A DNA stretch of 7,181 nucleotides from Holosporaceae bacterium (lineage in GTDB: Bacteria; Pseudomonadota; Alphaproteobacteria; UBA3830), in assembly GCA_031276835.1 (NCBI GenBank), contig JAISMI010000033.1, positions 1-7,181 of the forward strand, read 5' to 3'. This document shows positions 5,768 through 7,181 of this stretch, in pieces. Within the stretch, counting starts at the first letter, position 1; each line of letters begins with the position of its first letter. Below the pieces are notes generated by a model, which worked only from the letters and a program-made list of their open reading frames with translations, did not search any database and was not told the origin of the DNA. The position numbers and the translations under genes are program-made.

Positions 5768-7039
5768 ATGTTTTTGAAGACGAAGGAAACCGTTCTATTG
5801 GCCGTTGGCGCTAATCTTGGCAACAAATTACAAAATCTCAGAAACGCTCTTCGGGAGATAAAATCATGTTTCGATTTAGCGGGCGTATCCCACGCGATTG
5901 AAACTAAGGCCGTTTTGCCGAAAAATTCTCCCGCCGCCTGGAATTTACCCTACCTCAACATAATGGCGGTCTGTAAAACGTCGCGCGCTCCGATTGAAAC
6001 GCTTTCCGCGGTAAAAATGATCGAGGAAAAACTTGGAAGAGACGCGAATGCGCCGCGATGGTCTCCGAGAATTATCGACATTGATATAGCGCTATACGGC
6101 AAGCAAAAAATAAATACTGATCGGTTGACTATACCTCACCCAGAACTGAAAAATCGCGACTTTTGGCAATTTCTGCTGGAGGAAATAGGTTGCGCAATTC
6201 CTAAGGAAATAAAACTCGACGTAAACAACTACAAGGCATTGAATCATTTTGTTCTCTATCCTCAATTTGTCGGCATTGTAAACGTAACTCCGGATTCTTT
6301 TTCCGACGGCGGAAAATTCTTAGATCCGGAAAAGGCGGAGCGGCGCGTCAGAAAACTGCTCGACGACGGAGCGAGCATAATAGATATTGGCGCCCAATCA
6401 ACCCGTCCACAATATATTGAAGTTTCTCCGTCCGAAGAAATTTCTCGACTAAGCCCCGTTTTGGAAAGATGCGGCAACGTCGACAACCTCAGCATAGACT
6501 CCTACTTTGACGAAGTCGTGAAATACGTTCTGAAAAACCCCAACGTAAAGTGGATAAACGATCAAAATTCCACTCTAAATCCAGAAACAATAAAATTGAT
6601 TGCGGATCGAAACGTCAAATTGGTCGTAATGTTGCGGGGCGTAAATTTCTCGTGGATAGACGAACGCATAAAATATCTAGAAAACCTCGGAGTAAAAAAG
6701 TCAAACTTAATTGTTGATCCTGGAATTGGATTTGGGAAATCCAAACATGAAAATATCCGCCTAATAAAAAATTTAAAATCGTTGCGACAACGTTACGGCT
6801 GTGAAATTCTTTTGGGCGCTTCAAGAAAGTCGTTTATTTCGGCTCATTCTAACGCAACGCCGAAGAATCGCGATTTGGAAACGATTGCGACCTCGTGCTT
6901 TGCCGCCGACGCCGGCGTCGATTATCTCAGAGTTCACAACGTAAAGAATCACATGAGATTTTTCGTAACCAAACGCTGTCTCGAAAATGCCGACCTCCTT
7001 CGCCCTGGAGAATTTCATGAAATTAACGATCTTCTTTAA
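5768..7039 (+). CDS. folKP: bifunctional HPPK-DHPS folate enzyme (FolK-FolP fusion)
   Basis: Fused enzyme for two successive steps of folate synthesis in the cytoplasm: 6-hydroxymethyl-dihydropterin pyrophosphokinase, then dihydropteroate synthase; 423 residues from the ATG. The HPPK domain (about 8-142) shows GANLG (14-18), W98-S-P-R101, the Mg-binding D104/D106 pair and IPHPELKNRDF (122-132). The DHPS domain (about 167-400) shows N172 in NVTPDSFSDGG, STRP (211-214), D244 (SIDS), N264 (WIND), D318 (DPGIGFGK, with K324), SRKS (352-355) and R388/H390. Differences from the usual DHPS are GAQSTRP for GGESTRP, MLRG for the pterin-site MHMxG, a roughly 15-residue shortening between that point and D318, and RVHN for RVHD. 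Most catalytic positions remain, so activity is likely but should not be assumed. FolK-FolP fusions are known in other bacteria such as Francisella. A TTG at 5774 may be the real start. Confidence 0.92.
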   Translation: MFLKTKETVLLAVGANLGNKLQNLRNALREIKSCFDLAGVSHAIETKAVLPKNSPAAWNLPYLNIMAVCKTSRAPIETLSAVKMIEEKLGRDANAPRWSPRIIDIDIALYGKQKINTDRLTIPHPELKNRDFWQFLLEEIGCAIPKEIKLDVNNYKALNHFVLYPQFVGIVNVTPDSFSDGGKFLDPEKAERRVRKLLDDGASIIDIGAQSTRPQYIEVSPSEEISRLSPVLERCGNVDNLSIDSYFDEVVKYVLKNPNVKWINDQNSTLNPETIKLIADRNVKLVVMLRGVNFSWIDERIKYLENLGVKKSNLIVDPGIGFGKSKHENIRLIKNLKSLRQRYGCEILLGASRKSFISAHSNATPKNRDLETIATSCFAADAGVDYLRVHNVKNHMRFFVTKRCLENADLLRPGEFHEINDLL

Positions 7040-7066
7040 ACAAATATCCATTTTAAACAAGTATCC
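7035..7066 (+). repeat. tandem 15-bp repeat overlapping the folKP stop
   Basis: TTTAAACAARTATCC occurs at 7035-7049 and 7052-7066, identical except for one A/G position, with a 17-bp period. The first copy contains the folKP TAA stop. The pair lies about 50-70 bp upstream of the start expected from the TATAAT at 7099, a usual distance for activator sites, but a simple local duplication is equally possible. Confidence 0.6.
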
Positions 7067-7075
7067 GTCGTCGTC

Positions 7076-7104
7076 TGGTAAATGGTTTTTTTATTGGCTA
7101 TAAT
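7076..7104 (+). promoter_or_regulatory. candidate promoter for the right-edge gene
   Basis: A perfect TATAAT at 7099-7104 lies 28 bp before the GTG start of the last gene. The -35 position at 17-bp spacing reads TGGTAA (7076-7081), only three of six matches, so the promoter may need an activator or may be coincidental. Confidence 0.42.
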
Positions 7105-7131
7105 CCGTAAAACGTTTTTATGGAGAGTTCA

Positions 7132-7181
7132 GTGCCCAGATTTTGTTTCCATTTTATTTTAGTATTTTTCGCGCTATTTTC
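7132..7181 (+). CDS. start of an exported or membrane protein gene (cut by window end)
   Basis: Only the first 16 codons are present. From a GTG at 7132, preceded by GGAGAG (7122-7127) at 4 nt spacing, the reading is MPRFCFHFILVFFALF, with an Arg then a hydrophobic core, as in a signal peptide or first membrane segment. An in-frame ATG at 7120 would add four residues (MESS), but it overlaps the Shine-Dalgarno and has none of its own, so GTG is preferred. The frame stays open to the window end. Product unknown. The upstream TATAAT and the tandem repeat suggest that it is transcribed separately from folKP. Confidence 0.5.
   Translation, partial: MPRFCFHFILVFFALF

Noticed and set aside
5761..5814. 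17-codon upstream frame (MENVFEDEG...) overlapping the folKP start
   Set aside because: There is no Shine-Dalgarno before it, and its ATGGAG is better explained as part of the folKP ribosome binding site.

Overview
The window most likely comes from a moderately AT-rich Gram-negative bacterium, probably an alphaproteobacterium of a reduced or host-associated kind (Holosporales/Rickettsiales-like or an uncultured gut lineage). The support is an outer-membrane porin, a PotF-type periplasmic binding protein, adjacent overlapping psd-pssA genes and a fused folK-folP gene. The taxon is an inference from family resemblance, not from a database search.

Left half (28-4169, all minus strand): a compact apparent operon reading psd > pssA > potF-like binding protein > small lipoprotein > porin. 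Psd and pssA overlap by 17 bp, pssA and the potF-like gene are 9 bp apart, the potF-like gene and the lipoprotein gene overlap by 4 bp (ATGA), and the lipoprotein and porin genes are 2 bp apart. A good sigma-70-type promoter (TATAAT, 17-bp spacer, TTGAAT) lies just upstream of psd. The first two genes make phosphatidylethanolamine. The last three encode envelope proteins that could form a ligand-capture set: porin in the outer membrane, lipoprotein of unknown role, solute-binding protein in the periplasm. No ABC permease or ATPase gene is visible.

Middle (4170-4342): a 173-bp divergent control region, very T/A-rich, holding the psd promoter, a 13-bp direct repeat (T8-ATGTA) and a pair of CAAATTTAA boxes 42 bp apart. 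The histidyl-tRNA synthetase gene (4343-5665, plus strand) follows. Its start is best placed 29 codons downstream of the longest possible reading, at an ATG with a clear Shine-Dalgarno.

Right half: a roughly 100-bp gap, then a bifunctional folK-folP gene (HPPK-DHPS, about 5768/5774-7039, plus strand) with most catalytic residues intact but a shortened, altered segment in the DHPS domain. After it come a tandem 15-bp repeat (7035-7066), a TATAAT-containing promoter candidate and the first 16 codons of an exported-protein gene cut by the window edge. No tRNA, rRNA, CRISPR array, transposon or phage gene is visible.

Nothing here is a clearly new defence or mobile system. The points most worth pursuing are the unannotated lipoprotein gene, the odd pairing of phospholipid genes with a binding protein-lipoprotein-porin set, the altered ligand pocket of the binding protein, and the modified DHPS domain.
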